From the NCBI GenBank assembly GCA_020627535.1, contig JAHDGU010000004.1, positions 124,001 to 188,000 on the forward strand: a stretch of DNA of 64,000 nt, in the 5' to 3' direction. The position numbers and the translations under genes were made by a program. Positions 1 through 8,583 of this stretch are shown here, in pieces. Each line of letters begins with the position of its first letter. The first letter of the stretch is position 1. The notes beneath the pieces were generated by a model. The model saw only the letters and a list, made by a program, of their open reading frames with translations, searched no databases and had not been told where the DNA came from. The stretch is from Saprospiraceae bacterium (GTDB lineage: Bacteria; Bacteroidota; Bacteroidia; Chitinophagales; Saprospiraceae).

Positions 1-1
1 C

Positions 2-463
2 GGTATCGCCAAGGACGAAGTCTACTTCGGTAATCCACAGTACTACTGGTACTACTGGTGGAGTCATCGCAGATATCACCGCGGACAAAAGTCTTATCGG
101 CTCCGATTGGATGCAGATACAGACTTCATGGCACTCATGCAAGATCTGGATTTTGAAGGAGTACAAACCGTACGTATCACTGACTCAAGCAACGAAGAGA
201 TCCAGAAACTGCGGAAGGAAGTGAAGATTGCAGCCGTCAAGGCGGCAAAAGACAAGGCTTCCTATATGCTGGAGGCTGTAGACGAAAAACTGGGAAATCT
301 CCTCACCATGACCGAAGTCGAAGACAACGGATGGCGATGGCGCAATCAAAATGTCATCAGTAATGTCAGCATGGAATCACGTGGAGGTGACTCAGATATT
401 GCACAAGTCGCTGAGATCAAACTCCGCTATGAGGTCAAAGCCCAGTTTGCCATCGCAGAATGA
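2..463 (+). CDS. SIMPL-domain (DUF541) protein, C-terminal part
   Basis: The reading frame is open from the left edge of the window, so the start lies upstream; only the last 153 residues are seen. The segment after 'TDSSNEEIQKLRKEVK' has the helix of the SIMPL/DUF541 family, where a run of Ala/Lys-rich residues (KAAKDKASYMLEAV) is followed by 'EKLGNLLTMTE' and a final beta strand ending in 'EIKLRYEVKAQF'. The visible N-terminal part is rich in Tyr and Trp (YYWYYWW), which is unusual for the family. SIMPL proteins are usually periplasmic or envelope-associated and their biochemical role is poorly defined. The gene converges on the TapB-like gene, with 4 nt between the stop codons. Confidence 0.75.
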   Translation, partial: GIAKDEVYFGNPQYYWYYWWSHRRYHRGQKSYRLRLDADTDFMALMQDLDFEGVQTVRITDSSNEEIQKLRKEVKIAAVKAAKDKASYMLEAVDEKLGNLLTMTEVEDNGWRWRNQNVISNVSMESRGGDSDIAQVAEIKLRYEVKAQFAIAE

Positions 464-467
464 CAAG

Positions 468-1148
468 TTATTTGCTAAATGCCTTAAGCTCTCGATAGCC
501 TTGGAGCTTGCCATTTTTATAGCTTTCAGATCTGACGATGCCTACTCCCTTGGCGTACCAGTCGACGGACTGCGTGGATACATTGGCAACCATGACTTTG
601 GCTCTTGAGCTGTAGCTGATTTTGATACAGTCAAATGTTCCTGCAGCTGTCGTGATCTCTTCAAATGCCTCTACTTTGCGATCCGTGTGCTCGACGGTCG
701 TCTTCATGGTCATCGGACCAGAAGAGCTAGAAAGTTGCATACTCACGTCTGACAGACGGTCACCGACTTGGGCATCAAAAGGAATGGTAAAGTCATCAGA
801 GCTGATGTCCATCTCCATGCCAGCCATAGACTGGGCTACCATCGAGCTGTAGAGCTCTGACATACTGACTTTAAATTCACCTTCACTGCAGCTAGCGGTG
901 AAGCTGGACTCTATCTCTTCCTTTCCGAAGCTCATGGTCATATCATACTCTGCTACGATCTCTGAGCCCTGGTCTGCGAGGCTAGTAAGAGTGTAGCTGG
1001 TAGTACCTTGTTCTTTGCCTTTCTTGTTGTAGTCAACAATGGTCCAGCTTGCTCCTTCTACGAATGGGAAATACGCTTGGCAGTCTTGTGCAGATAATGC
1101 AGTTGCGCTGATGATTAGCGACGCCACGAGTACGAATGTGGTTCTCAT
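468..1148 (-). CDS. TapB-like (DUF3108-related) secreted protein
   Basis: The protein has 226 residues with a clear signal peptide (MRTTFVLVASLIISATALSA, then QDCQAYFPF). The opening 'YFPFVEGASWTIVDYNKKGK', the central beta-rich region and the closing 'YAKGVGIVRSESYKNGKLQGYRELK' are typical of the TapB/DUF3108-like beta-sandwich proteins common in Bacteroidota; their function is unknown. A 27-residue upstream extension is possible, but the ATG at 1148 sits directly on the signal peptide and 45 bp downstream of a TAATTTTG box, so it is the better start. The neighbour upstream on the same strand is the OmdA-family gene. Confidence 0.7.
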   Translation of the reverse strand: MRTTFVLVASLIISATALSAQDCQAYFPFVEGASWTIVDYNKKGKEQGTTSYTLTSLADQGSEIVAEYDMTMSFGKEEIESSFTASCSEGEFKVSMSELYSSMVAQSMAGMEMDISSDDFTIPFDAQVGDRLSDVSMQLSSSSGPMTMKTTVEHTDRKVEAFEEITTAAGTFDCIKISYSSRAKVMVANVSTQSVDWYAKGVGIVRSESYKNGKLQGYRELKAFSK

Positions 1149-1192
1149 GAAATTGGGTTTTTTGAGGGTTATGGTTTTATTGAATGTAGGAT

Positions 1193-1221
1193 CAAAATTA
1201 GATAGGATCCATGGTTTTGAA
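1193..1221 (-). promoter_or_regulatory. Candidate Bacteroidota-type promoter for the TapB-like gene
   Basis: On the minus strand the sequence reads TTC, 18 nt, TAATTTTG, close to the Bacteroidota consensus TTG-N19-21-TAnnTTTG. The box ends 45 bp before the chosen ATG. It lies at the 3' end of the upstream gene, which fits a separate transcription unit. The -33 element has one mismatch. Confidence 0.45.
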
Positions 1222-1707
1222 GTACTCATTGAGCTCTTTGTAATCTAGGCGTCCTCTTGACTGCTTGAGATAGTCAAGGATACCGACGGCTTTTTTGAGT
1301 CGTGTTGCCTCTGTCTTTGGCTTGGCTACCATGTAGATTAAACTTCTCTGTCGCCCCGGTGTCAAGGCATGGAAGTACTTCTCTCCTTCGATATCTATCA
1401 AGAGTAGCTCGGCAAATTCTTCTGGCATAGCCATTCCATACTCACTCGTATCTGGCTCAAGCTCCACTTCGACCTCATCTCCCATCTCTACACCTAGTTT
1501 CCGACGGGATTCCTTGTTGACCGTAATGAAGTGAGATCCATCCCCTCGAGGCGTCATGGCGTTGTGCTTGCGGATCTGACCATTGAGTGTACAAATGACT
1601 CGCTTGTGATCTTTGGACCTCATGGCGACGACGACATCATCAGGAACAGTCACTCCCGAGTAGGAGATCCCTTCAAAAATAGACTCGAGCTTGGCGCGAA
1701 ACTTCAT
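1198..1707 (-). CDS. DUF1905 / YdeI-OmdA family protein
   Basis: A 169-residue cytosolic protein with two recognisable parts. Residues 1-85 form a DUF1905-like small beta barrel ('GVTVPDDVVVAM', 'GSHFITVNKESRRKLGVEMGDEVEVEL'), related in fold to AbrB/SpoVT proteins. Residues 90-169 form the YdeI/OmpD-associated helical tail ('FHALTPGRQRSLIYMVAKPKTEATRLKKA'). This combination is common in Bacteroidota and Actinobacteria, and no reaction is known for it. A TATCTTTG box (minus strand, 1719-1712) lies only 5 bp before the ATG; if it is used, the mRNA would be almost leaderless. Confidence 0.75.
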   Translation of the reverse strand: MKFRAKLESIFEGISYSGVTVPDDVVVAMRSKDHKRVICTLNGQIRKHNAMTPRGDGSHFITVNKESRRKLGVEMGDEVEVELEPDTSEYGMAMPEEFAELLLIDIEGEKYFHALTPGRQRSLIYMVAKPKTEATRLKKAVGILDYLKQSRGRLDYKELNEYFKTMDPI

Positions 1708-1753
1708 GGATCAAAGATAGAGCACTGAAAAAATGTCTTAATCTTATGCCTAG

Positions 1754-2812
1754 ATGAGTCACAGCAGATATGAGCGGCAAGTAATACTCAGTGCGATAGG
1801 ACAAGAAGGTCAAAGCAGACTGGCATCTAGCGACGTTGCCATCGTCGGATGTGGAGGACTAGGCGCCATCGCAGCAGCATACTTGGCAGGCGCTGGCGTG
1901 GGGACTTTGCTCCTGATCGATGGAGACCACGTGGATCGCAGCAATCTTCACCGCCAAGTGCTCTATGCAGATCGCAATCACGAGCATGGCGTCAAGTCTG
2001 AGCTCCTTAAGACCCGCTTGAAAGAGCTCAATCCAAGTATAAAGGTGAGGGCTTTCGCCCAAATGCTGCGAAAAGACAATATCGATGATTGCCTAGATGA
2101 ATGCGACTTGGTACTCGAATGCACGGATGATATCATGTGCAAGTATCTGGTCAATGACTATTGCCACATGATGAATATCCCCGTGGTCTATGGAGCGATT
2201 GATCGTCACGAGGGCTATGTCAGTCTCTTTGACAATGAGTCTGAAAAATCGATCCATCTCAGAGACATCTTCCCAGAGCCAGATATGAGCATCCCTTCCT
2301 GTAGTGAAGTAGGTGTCTGGAATATGATCGCTGGTATCATCGGACTCTTTCAAGCCAATGAAGCCATGAAGTACATCCTAGGTAGGCAAGAGGTTCTCAG
2401 TGATCAGCTCCTCCACTACCATGCTCTTACAAATGAGCAGTTGAAGATCAAACTGCGCAAAAATTGGACACTCGACATCAAGGAGCTCTGGGTAAAGGAG
2501 AGTTATAGTGGCAAGTCTTGTCAGATCGAGCTCCTCGAATGGAGCGAATTGCTCGAGAATCCAGCCGAGTACCGGCTCATCTCACTCCTGTCTGAGGCAG
2601 AGGATCAGTACAGCAGTCAGCCTGTTGAAAGAATCCGAGCTTCTGACTGGATGCAGATTCAACCGGAGAGTAAATCAACAATTGCTCTCTACTGTAAAAT
2701 GGGCAGAGTGTCTCAACAAGTCGCTCAGAAGCTACAAAACAAATATCCTCAGCTTTCTGTGTACAGTCTCAAAGGTGGACTGAGGGAATACATCAAAATA
2801 CAACTCATCTAG
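1754..2812 (+). CDS. moeB: MoeB/ThiF-type E1-like adenylyltransferase with C-terminal rhodanese-like domain
   Basis: This 352-residue enzyme should activate the C-terminal Gly-Gly of MoaD (or a ThiS-like carrier) by adenylation. Residues 1-245 form the E1-like domain: the opening 'RYERQVILSAIGQEGQ', the nucleotide loop 'GCGGLGAIAAAYLAGAGVG' and the acceptor 'DGDHVDRSNLHRQ'. The Cys that follows the crossover loop is in 'PSCSEVGVWN'. The two zinc CxxC pairs of E. coli MoeB are absent ('HLRDIFPEP' and 'RKNWTLDIKE' at those places), a known zinc-free variant of this family. Residues 265-352 resemble a rhodanese, with 'LYCKMGRVSQQVA' as a possible active-site loop, so it may also carry sulfur. 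It lies 4 nt upstream of a flavoprotein gene and near moaD and moaE. Confidence 0.85.
   Translation: MSHSRYERQVILSAIGQEGQSRLASSDVAIVGCGGLGAIAAAYLAGAGVGTLLLIDGDHVDRSNLHRQVLYADRNHEHGVKSELLKTRLKELNPSIKVRAFAQMLRKDNIDDCLDECDLVLECTDDIMCKYLVNDYCHMMNIPVVYGAIDRHEGYVSLFDNESEKSIHLRDIFPEPDMSIPSCSEVGVWNMIAGIIGLFQANEAMKYILGRQEVLSDQLLHYHALTNEQLKIKLRKNWTLDIKELWVKESYSGKSCQIELLEWSELLENPAEYRLISLLSEAEDQYSSQPVERIRASDWMQIQPESKSTIALYCKMGRVSQQVAQKLQNKYPQLSVYSLKGGLREYIKIQLI
2049..2063 (-). repeat. Dispersed mini-hairpin element, GGGC form
   Basis: GGGCTTTCGCCCAAA, with a 4-bp stem. It lies inside the MoeB-like gene, where it encodes Ala-Phe-Ala-Gln. Confidence 0.7.
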
Positions 2813-2816
2813 ACAT

Positions 2817-3362
2817 ATGGCCAAGTTCTTTGATCACGTGAATTCCGAGCTCAAGGCGTTCATCTCACAACAGCACATATTTCATGTAGCAACTGCCACA
2901 GAAACCAGCAGTATCAACCTTTCTCCCAAGGGCATGGACAGCCTCAGAGTGATCGATGATCAAACCATCGTCTGGCTCAATCTCACTGGCAGTGGCAATG
3001 AGACATCAGGACATCTCCAAGAAAATAGTCGGATGACCATCATGTGGTGCAGCTTTGACGAAAAGCCATTGATACTGAGGGCTTACGGTCAGGCCAAAGC
3101 CTATCATGAGGGCGATGAAGAATATGGGCAGTACATCGGAGAATTTGATTCATCTCCAGGTGCGCGTCAGATCATCGTCTTGTGCGTGGAGCGCATGCAG
3201 ACTTCCTGTGGCTTTGCAGTGCCAAGGATGGACTTTGTCGGTGAGCGCACTGTGCTTCGAGACTGGGGAGAAGCAAAAGGTCGTGAAGGCATCAAGGCAT
3301 ACTGGAGGCAAAAAAATCTCAAGAGCATCGATGGCAAGGATATTCAGATGCCCAATGTCTAA
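2817..3362 (+). CDS. Pyridoxamine 5'-phosphate oxidase-like flavin-binding protein
   Basis: The protein has 181 residues with the split beta-barrel signature of the PPOX superfamily: 'FHVATATETSSINLSPKGMDSLRVID' followed by 'TGSGNETSGHLQENSRMTIMWCSF' and 'YGQAKAYHEGDEEY'. The family usually binds FMN or F420, and the ending 'SIDGKDIQMPNV' is typical of the bacterial stand-alone branch. It starts 4 nt after the MoeB-like gene, so the two are probably co-transcribed. A direct role in cofactor synthesis is not shown; the substrate is unknown. Confidence 0.8.
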   Translation: MAKFFDHVNSELKAFISQQHIFHVATATETSSINLSPKGMDSLRVIDDQTIVWLNLTGSGNETSGHLQENSRMTIMWCSFDEKPLILRAYGQAKAYHEGDEEYGQYIGEFDSSPGARQIIVLCVERMQTSCGFAVPRMDFVGERTVLRDWGEAKGREGIKAYWRQKNLKSIDGKDIQMPNV

Positions 3363-3368
3363 ATATGA

Positions 3369-3794
3369 CTAGGGCCTAGCATTCACCCAATATGAACCAT
3401 CCGTCAGATGCTCTTTTTTCCAGATTGGGACATGAAGCTTGAGCTGATCAATGGCGTGCTCACATGCGACGAAAGCTTCTTTGCGATGGACACACGACAC
3501 GGCGATCACTACTGCAATTTCCTTGAGGCTCACTGCACCGGTGCGGTGGTGAATTGAAACGCGCTGAACATCATACGAGTGCGTCAGTTCTTCAGCAATC
3601 TTTTGGAGCTCGGATATTGCCATCGGGCCATATACCTCAAAGTCAAGATGAGTGACTTGTTGACCCATGTTATGATCTCGTACCGTACCTACAAACAGGA
3701 CTACTCCACCACATGAAGGATGTAGCACGTGTTGATAGCAAGCATCTATAGAAAGAGGAGTCTCGCTGATCTGTATGTCATGTCTATCCTCCAC
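3369..3794 (-). CDS. moaE: Molybdopterin synthase catalytic subunit MoaE
   Basis: This 141-residue protein is the large subunit of molybdopterin synthase, which inserts two sulfurs into cyclic pyranopterin monophosphate (cPMP). Family marks are 'GGVVLFVGTVRDHNMGQQVTHLDFEVY', 'RTGAVSLKEIAVVIAVSCVHR' and the basic active-site segment 'VPIWKKEHLTDGSYWV', with the conserved lysines. Its start overlaps the end of moaD by 11 nt, so the two subunits are translationally coupled. It converges on the PPOX-like gene with 6 nt between them. Confidence 0.95.
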   Translation of the reverse strand: MEDRHDIQISETPLSIDACYQHVLHPSCGGVVLFVGTVRDHNMGQQVTHLDFEVYGPMAISELQKIAEELTHSYDVQRVSIHHRTGAVSLKEIAVVIAVSCVHRKEAFVACEHAIDQLKLHVPIWKKEHLTDGSYWVNARP

Positions 3795-4020
3795 TGACTG
3801 GTGGAATTATGGCAATCTCATCATCTGCACCTAGGGCATGATCATCTGAAGCATATTCAAGATTGACGGCGATCATGAACTGAGTAAGTCCCTTGAGCTC
3901 TGGATACTTCTTGAGCAACTCTGCTCTTAGGTCTCCGACAGTTTTGGGCGAAAGCCCATCTGCAGGTAACATATCTGCCCCCACAATGTCTTTGACGATT
4001 CCAAAACACTTAATCTTCAT
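3784..4020 (-). CDS. moaD: Molybdopterin synthase sulfur-carrier subunit MoaD
   Basis: A ubiquitin-like protein of 78 residues that ends in the required Gly-Gly ('IAIIPPVSGG'). This tail is adenylated by MoeB and then thiocarboxylated to feed sulfur to MoaE. The length and the 'DDEIAIIPPVSGG' ending are standard. It overlaps moaE by 11 nt and the upstream TauE/SafE gene by 4 nt (ATGA), giving a tight three-gene unit. One copy of the window's mini-hairpin repeat lies inside this gene (3942-3957). Confidence 0.95.
   Translation of the reverse strand: MKIKCFGIVKDIVGADMLPADGLSPKTVGDLRAELLKKYPELKGLTQFMIAVNLEYASDDHALGADDEIAIIPPVSGG
3942..3957 (+). repeat. Dispersed mini-hairpin element, GGGC form
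   Basis: TTTTGGGCGAAAGCCC with a 4-bp stem and a GAAA loop. It lies inside moaD; on the coding strand it gives Leu-Ser-Pro-Lys. Confidence 0.7.
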
Positions 4021-4760
4021 ACTCCGAGCAGTAAATATCTATATAGCAAACGAAGACCTACAAAGATGACTACGCATGCCGTGACTTTCTTCAACAATGA
4101 TGGAGTCAACCAGCGGATGGTCAGATTTACTCCAATAGATCCTCCTATCAATACCGCCAGTAGCAGAGGAGCGATATCTCGTGCCGAAAGGGACCATCCA
4201 TGACGATAGATCTGGCCTAGGAGTCCAGCAATCGAATTGACCAAAATGAAAAAAGAGGTGGTGGCCGCAATGACTTTTGCCCGCTGCCAATTGCTCAGGT
4301 GGAGAATCGGAGAAAGGAAAATCCCACCACCAATACCCACTACACCAGAAATAAATCCAATCCCTCCACCAATGGAAGCAGTAGGAAAAGCTGATATCCC
4401 TCGTACTTTGCGATCTGCCGGAAACAACATCAACGCGCCTGCTACCAAGAGGAATACAGCCAGTAGGATGAAATAAATTGCCTCAGTCAATGCCAGCATC
4501 CCTCCTAGATAGGCAAGAGGCACACTCAAGAGCACAAGCGGCAAGACCTTTGGAAAGCGTAGGAGGCCTGCTCGAAAATGCCAAAATACCGAACCAGCCA
4601 CAACGACTATGTTGCATAGAAGAGCAATCATACGGAAATCAACAAATGCCAATCCACTCAAAGCCAACAGCGCAAGATAGCTGGAGCCACCACCAAGCCC
4701 TGTTGAAGAGTATATCAGGGCGACGAGAAAAAAGCTAGCGATCAGAAGAATCTCATGCAC
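4017..4760 (-). CDS. TauE/SafE-family membrane transporter
   Basis: A 247-residue integral membrane protein with about eight hydrophobic segments and the family features 'GLGGGSSYLALLALSG' near the N-terminus and 'SGVVGIGGGIFLSPILHL' in the second half, the two glycine-rich half-repeats of TauE/SafE. Members export sulfite, sulfoacetate or other small organic anions. Its ATGA overlap with moaD suggests a link to cofactor or sulfur metabolism, but the substrate cannot be read from the sequence. It is transcribed away from xdhC across a gap of about 60 bp that probably holds both promoters. Confidence 0.85.
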   Translation of the reverse strand: MHEILLIASFFLVALIYSSTGLGGGSSYLALLALSGLAFVDFRMIALLCNIVVVAGSVFWHFRAGLLRFPKVLPLVLLSVPLAYLGGMLALTEAIYFILLAVFLLVAGALMLFPADRKVRGISAFPTASIGGGIGFISGVVGIGGGIFLSPILHLSNWQRAKVIAATTSFFILVNSIAGLLGQIYRHGWSLSARDIAPLLLAVLIGGSIGVNLTIRWLTPSLLKKVTACVVIFVGLRLLYRYLLLGV

Positions 4761-4820
4761 GGAGCGAAAGTACTAAAGACAGCTCTTGCTTGGGGCCCAT
4801 TACCTACTTTTAGGCAAGAG

Positions 4821-5894
4821 ATGAAGGAGATCCGGCAGATACTCGCATTCTACAGTGAGAACCGTCATAGTGCTAAGAAAATGGCACTGGCCACAGTAGT
4901 AGCTATCGAAGGGTCATCCTATCGACGGATCGGTGCGCGTATGCTTGTCAGCGACGACGGCAACTGGATAGGAGGCATCAGTGGCGGCTGTCTCGAAGGT
5001 GATGCATTGAGACATGCGCAGAAAGTCATACACTCCTCTATGCCAAGAGTCGTAAGCTATGACACACAAGACCCAGAATCAAAAGATATCGGAATCGGAC
5101 TAGGATGTCGAGGAAAGATAGATATCCTGCTAGCACCAATGGAAAGCCTCGAAGCCATGACACACCTGGAGCACTTGAGAGATATTCTAGAAGAGGATGG
5201 AGACCAATATTTATTTCACATAACTGCTGCAAGTGAGCAAAGCCTACTCGGCAAGACTTTCAGATCTCTCGATGATTGTGCCGCTACACTAGGACTTACT
5301 GTATCGAGCTTCAACACAGGGCACACAGAACAAGCGGAGAGCTCACACTCTATTGAGCTAGGAGATAAAAAGACCAAAATACTCTGCGAATATTTCAGAA
5401 AGAACATTTCTCTCTGCATATTCGGCCATGGATATGATATACGAAGCATGACTGCACAAGCACGACAAATGGGATGGCAGTATCACCTTGTCGGCAGACT
5501 GGCAAAGCTCCATAAAGACATCGTATTGCAAGCCGAAAGTGCTGTAGACTACGAGGCATTTGAGCCCAGCAAGTACGGCCACTCTTGCGAATTTCTGCTT
5601 ATGACGCATGATTACGATAAAGATCTTCGCATCCTACAACAAATCGTACCAAATGAAGGACAATACATCGGCATACTTGGTCCGAAAAATCGATTACAAA
5701 ATCTTCAGGAAGACTGCACAAATGAGACGATAAATTGGGAAGCCATTCATGCGCCCATAGGCCTCGACATAGGAGCAGAAAATCCTGACGAGATTGCGAT
5801 CTCAGTAGTAGCCGAGATCATCGCCCATCACAGAAATCGCAGAGGCACTTCACTCAAGTATCGTGACAAACCAATTTATGAGCGATACGACTAA
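4821..5894 (+). CDS. XdhC-family protein (maturation factor for xanthine dehydrogenase-type molybdoenzymes)
   Basis: The protein has 357 residues. The N-terminal XdhC domain has 'MALATVVAIEGSSYRRIGARMLV' and 'IGGISGGCLEGDAL'. The C-terminal half is the Rossmann-like XdhC_C domain ('SLCIFGHGYDIRSMTAQARQMGW', 'YIGILGPKNR', 'APIGLDIGAENPDEIAISVVAEIIA'). The family binds sulfurated molybdenum cofactor and inserts it into xanthine dehydrogenase-like enzymes. An ATG at 4755 would add 22 residues but overlaps the divergent TauE gene and has no family match, so 4821 is chosen. It overlaps moaA. The client enzyme is not in this window. Confidence 0.88.
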   Translation: MKEIRQILAFYSENRHSAKKMALATVVAIEGSSYRRIGARMLVSDDGNWIGGISGGCLEGDALRHAQKVIHSSMPRVVSYDTQDPESKDIGIGLGCRGKIDILLAPMESLEAMTHLEHLRDILEEDGDQYLFHITAASEQSLLGKTFRSLDDCAATLGLTVSSFNTGHTEQAESSHSIELGDKKTKILCEYFRKNISLCIFGHGYDIRSMTAQARQMGWQYHLVGRLAKLHKDIVLQAESAVDYEAFEPSKYGHSCEFLLMTHDYDKDLRILQQIVPNEGQYIGILGPKNRLQNLQEDCTNETINWEAIHAPIGLDIGAENPDEIAISVVAEIIAHHRNRRGTSLKYRDKPIYERYD

Positions 5895-6879
5895 CATCCT
5901 ACGAGACAAGCAAGGACGCGCCATGAATTATCTGAGACTCGCCATCACAGATAAATGTAATTTGCGCTGTAGTTACTGCATGCCAGAAGAAGGCATAACA
6001 TTTGCGCCAAGAAAAGATCTCATGAGCTATGAAGAGATCTTGAGACTTATAGTTCTGCTGAGTGAGCACGGAGTCAATAAAATCCGAATTACGGGAGGCG
6101 AACCATTTTTACGCAAGGACCTTATCCACTTTCTCAAAGAACTCAAAGGAATCCGCAAAATCGAAAAAATAGCCATCACGACCAATGGCACAATCACTGC
6201 TCGTCATCTAGATGAACTATGGGAGCTGGATATTCGCGATATAAATCTGAGCATTGACTCCGTTGATCGACAGAGATTTATGAAGATCACACGGAGAGAT
6301 CAGTGCGATCAGGTTTGGGACTGCTATACACAGATGCGAGACCGGGGATTCCGCCTAAAGATCAATGCTGTCGTGATGAAAAATCTCAACGTCGACGATA
6401 TCATCCCACTAGTGGCATTGACCAAACAAGAAGATGTCAGTGTACGATTTATTGAAGAAATGCCCTTCAATGGAAGCGATGAAAATAAAATTGGTCTGGA
6501 ATGGAATTACCTAAAGATCCTCGAACATATCACAGAAGAATATGGTACGCCAAAAAAATTAAAAGATCCAAAAAATAGCACAAGTTTAAACTATCAAATT
6601 CCTGGACACAAAGGAAGCTTTGGAATCATCCCTGCGTATACACGTTCGTTCTGTGGCAGTTGTAATCGTCTGCGACTGACTCCTCAAGGGGTCCTGAAAA
6701 CTTGCCTGTATGATGAAGGCGTATTTAGCATCCGAGACCTCATGCGATCAGGGGCAACTGATGATGAACTCATGGCCGCCATTCAAGACGCTCTCGCCCA
6801 TCGCGCTAAAGATGGCTGGGAAGCTGAGAGATCAAGAGTGCAAAACATTGTCGAGTCTATGGCAAATATTGGAGGTTGA
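5878..6879 (+). CDS. moaA: GTP 3',8-cyclase MoaA
   Basis: This 333-residue radical SAM enzyme carries out the first step of molybdenum-cofactor synthesis, turning GTP into 3',8-cyclo-GTP. The N-terminal cluster motif is 'CNLRCSYC', followed by 'RITGGEPFLRKDL'. The C-terminal cluster motif is 'SFCGSCNRLRLTPQGVLKTC'. The C-terminus ends in Gly-Gly, needed in MoaA. A GTG at 5863 could add five residues; the ATG at 5878 is preferred. It overlaps xdhC by 17 nt and shares one base with the start of moeA (TGATG), so xdhC-moaA-moeA form one operon. Confidence 0.95.
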   Translation: MSDTTNILRDKQGRAMNYLRLAITDKCNLRCSYCMPEEGITFAPRKDLMSYEEILRLIVLLSEHGVNKIRITGGEPFLRKDLIHFLKELKGIRKIEKIAITTNGTITARHLDELWELDIRDINLSIDSVDRQRFMKITRRDQCDQVWDCYTQMRDRGFRLKINAVVMKNLNVDDIIPLVALTKQEDVSVRFIEEMPFNGSDENKIGLEWNYLKILEHITEEYGTPKKLKDPKNSTSLNYQIPGHKGSFGIIPAYTRSFCGSCNRLRLTPQGVLKTCLYDEGVFSIRDLMRSGATDDELMAAIQDALAHRAKDGWEAERSRVQNIVESMANIGG

Positions 6880-8075
6880 TGGACTCACTGATCAGTACAG
6901 AAGAAGCAAGCAAGATCATCATGGCATCGACTCGCAACTATGGCCATGAGGAAGTGAAGCTTGAGCAATCGCTAGGACGGATCACCGCTACTGAGTGGAA
7001 GGCAGATCGGGATTTCCCGCCGTATGATCGCGTTGCGATGGATGGTATTGCCATTCATAGAGATGCGCTTACTACCGGTACAACACGATTTCAGATCCAA
7101 GGCATAGCGGCAGCCGGAAATCCAAGGATGACTTTGCATCGCAAAGATCATTGTCTCGAAGTCATGACTGGCTCCATCCTTCCCCATGGAACCAATCTTG
7201 TCATTCCCTACGAATTGATTGAAATAGAGGGATCAATGGCCAATCTGTCTTCGGATTCTTGGAAGGAATGGCAAAACATTCATCGCCAAGGAAACGATCG
7301 GAAAAAAGGTGATATACTACTCAAGGCTGGCCATAAAATATCGGCAGCCGAAATAGCTACAGCGGCCACAATCGGAATGGAGAGATTGACTGTCAAAACT
7401 CATCCGTCGGTAGCGATTGTCTCCACTGGGGATGAGTTAGTCCCTATCGGCGACATTCCTCTTGCACATCAAATCAGAATGTCCAATAGCGCCATGATTG
7501 CAAGTGAGCTTCGCAACAGGAAGATATATTCTAGCATCACACATATCGCCGACTCTCCACAAGAAATTTCGACGTCTCTTGCCAAAATTATTTCGGAGCA
7601 CGATGTTTTGATTCTCTCTGGTGGTGTGAGCAAAGGAAAATTTGATTACATACCCGATAGTCTGCAAAAGCTCAGAATCAAGAAACACTTTCACGGCATA
7701 GCCCAAAAACCAGGAAAGCCATTTTGGTTTGGCAGTTCAGAGGATTGTGTTGTCTTCGCCCTCCCGGGAAATCCTGTGTCATCATTTTTTTGTTTGCACC
7801 GCTACGTGATCCCGTGGCTGGATGGATGTCTTGGCATTGAAGCTATGTGCACATATGCGAAGCTTATGCAAGATGTCCCAGCCAAAAAAACACTCGACTA
7901 TTTTATCCAGGTCAAAGTCCACGCTGATCTGAATGCATATACTAGTATCACGCCTATAGAAGGTGGTGGTAGTGGTGACCTTGCAAATCTGATGAGTTGC
8001 GATGCATTTGCGAAAATACCTGCTGGGCAAGATCAATTCAAAAATAGCCTTGTAGAGTATATCCGCTATCGATAG
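6879..8075 (+). CDS. moeA: Molybdopterin molybdenumtransferase MoeA
   Basis: This 398-residue protein inserts molybdate into adenylated molybdopterin. Typical features are the start 'STEEASKIIMAST', 'RDFPPYDRVAMDGIAI', 'IVSTGDELVPIGD', 'LSGGVSKGKFDYIP' and 'FALPGNPVSSFFCLHRYVIPWL'. The last region, about residues 320-398, is the small C-terminal domain. A TTG one codon upstream is also open, but the ATG that overlaps the moaA stop codon is the natural choice. No MogA/MoaB adenylyltransferase is seen near it, although MoeA needs its product. Confidence 0.93.
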   Translation: MDSLISTEEASKIIMASTRNYGHEEVKLEQSLGRITATEWKADRDFPPYDRVAMDGIAIHRDALTTGTTRFQIQGIAAAGNPRMTLHRKDHCLEVMTGSILPHGTNLVIPYELIEIEGSMANLSSDSWKEWQNIHRQGNDRKKGDILLKAGHKISAAEIATAATIGMERLTVKTHPSVAIVSTGDELVPIGDIPLAHQIRMSNSAMIASELRNRKIYSSITHIADSPQEISTSLAKIISEHDVLILSGGVSKGKFDYIPDSLQKLRIKKHFHGIAQKPGKPFWFGSSEDCVVFALPGNPVSSFFCLHRYVIPWLDGCLGIEAMCTYAKLMQDVPAKKTLDYFIQVKVHADLNAYTSITPIEGGGSGDLANLMSCDAFAKIPAGQDQFKNSLVEYIRYR

Positions 8076-8100
8076 GGACAGTTCAATACCATCAGATCGT

Positions 8101-8583
8101 TTACAAATTGACTTCTTGGCTCCTACGAATTGATATCCAGCGATGAACAAGTCGTATGACATGAGTACTGCTTGCCAGTAGTGCAGCAACCGAAAGAATC
8201 AAGGCATGATTGATGCGCTGAGGCTGAATATACCTGACAGTATCTGGACACGTGATACATTGTCTCACCTTAACATTCACATCAATGAGACAAATAAATA
8301 GGGTGAAGAAAATAATTGCGAGACAACCAAGAAAAATACGAGTTATCGATTCTTTGAGCTCCATATACATCGTATCAAGAGCTGTGACCAAGAAGTAGAT
8401 ACCAAAACCTGAGAAATACATCACTGGCTCAAAAGAAATAATATACTTCCCACGAAAAATCAAGTCATAACTTGTCGTCCAACGATAAAATTGGAGCACC
8501 AGCGATCTAGCGTGTGGATAGAGCAATATGGTAATCAGCATCCCTATGCCAAAGACCACCAAAAAGTGAATAAACTTCTTCAC
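8101..8583 (-). CDS. Four-helix membrane protein of unknown function, coupled to mobA
   Basis: I do not recognise a family. The protein has 160 residues with four hydrophobic stretches: about 4-22 (FIHFLVVFGIGMLITILLY), 46-66, 82-102 and 128-146, with a short basic C-terminus. The start is a GTG at 8583 that overlaps the mobA stop codon (GTGA). The frame is open upstream, but that part lies entirely inside mobA. The four-base overlap suggests translational coupling, so it is probably made together with MobA, yet nothing in the protein points to cofactor chemistry. It converges on moeA with 25 nt between them. Confidence 0.6.
   Translation of the reverse strand: MKKFIHFLVVFGIGMLITILLYPHARSLVLQFYRWTTSYDLIFRGKYIISFEPVMYFSGFGIYFLVTALDTMYMELKESITRIFLGCLAIIFFTLFICLIDVNVKVRQCITCPDTVRYIQPQRINHALILSVAALLASSTHVIRLVHRWISIRRSQEVNL

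Noticed and set aside
4755-4820. A longer N-terminus for the XdhC protein
   Set aside because: It would overlap the divergent TauE/SafE gene and use up the only space for promoters, and has no match to the family.
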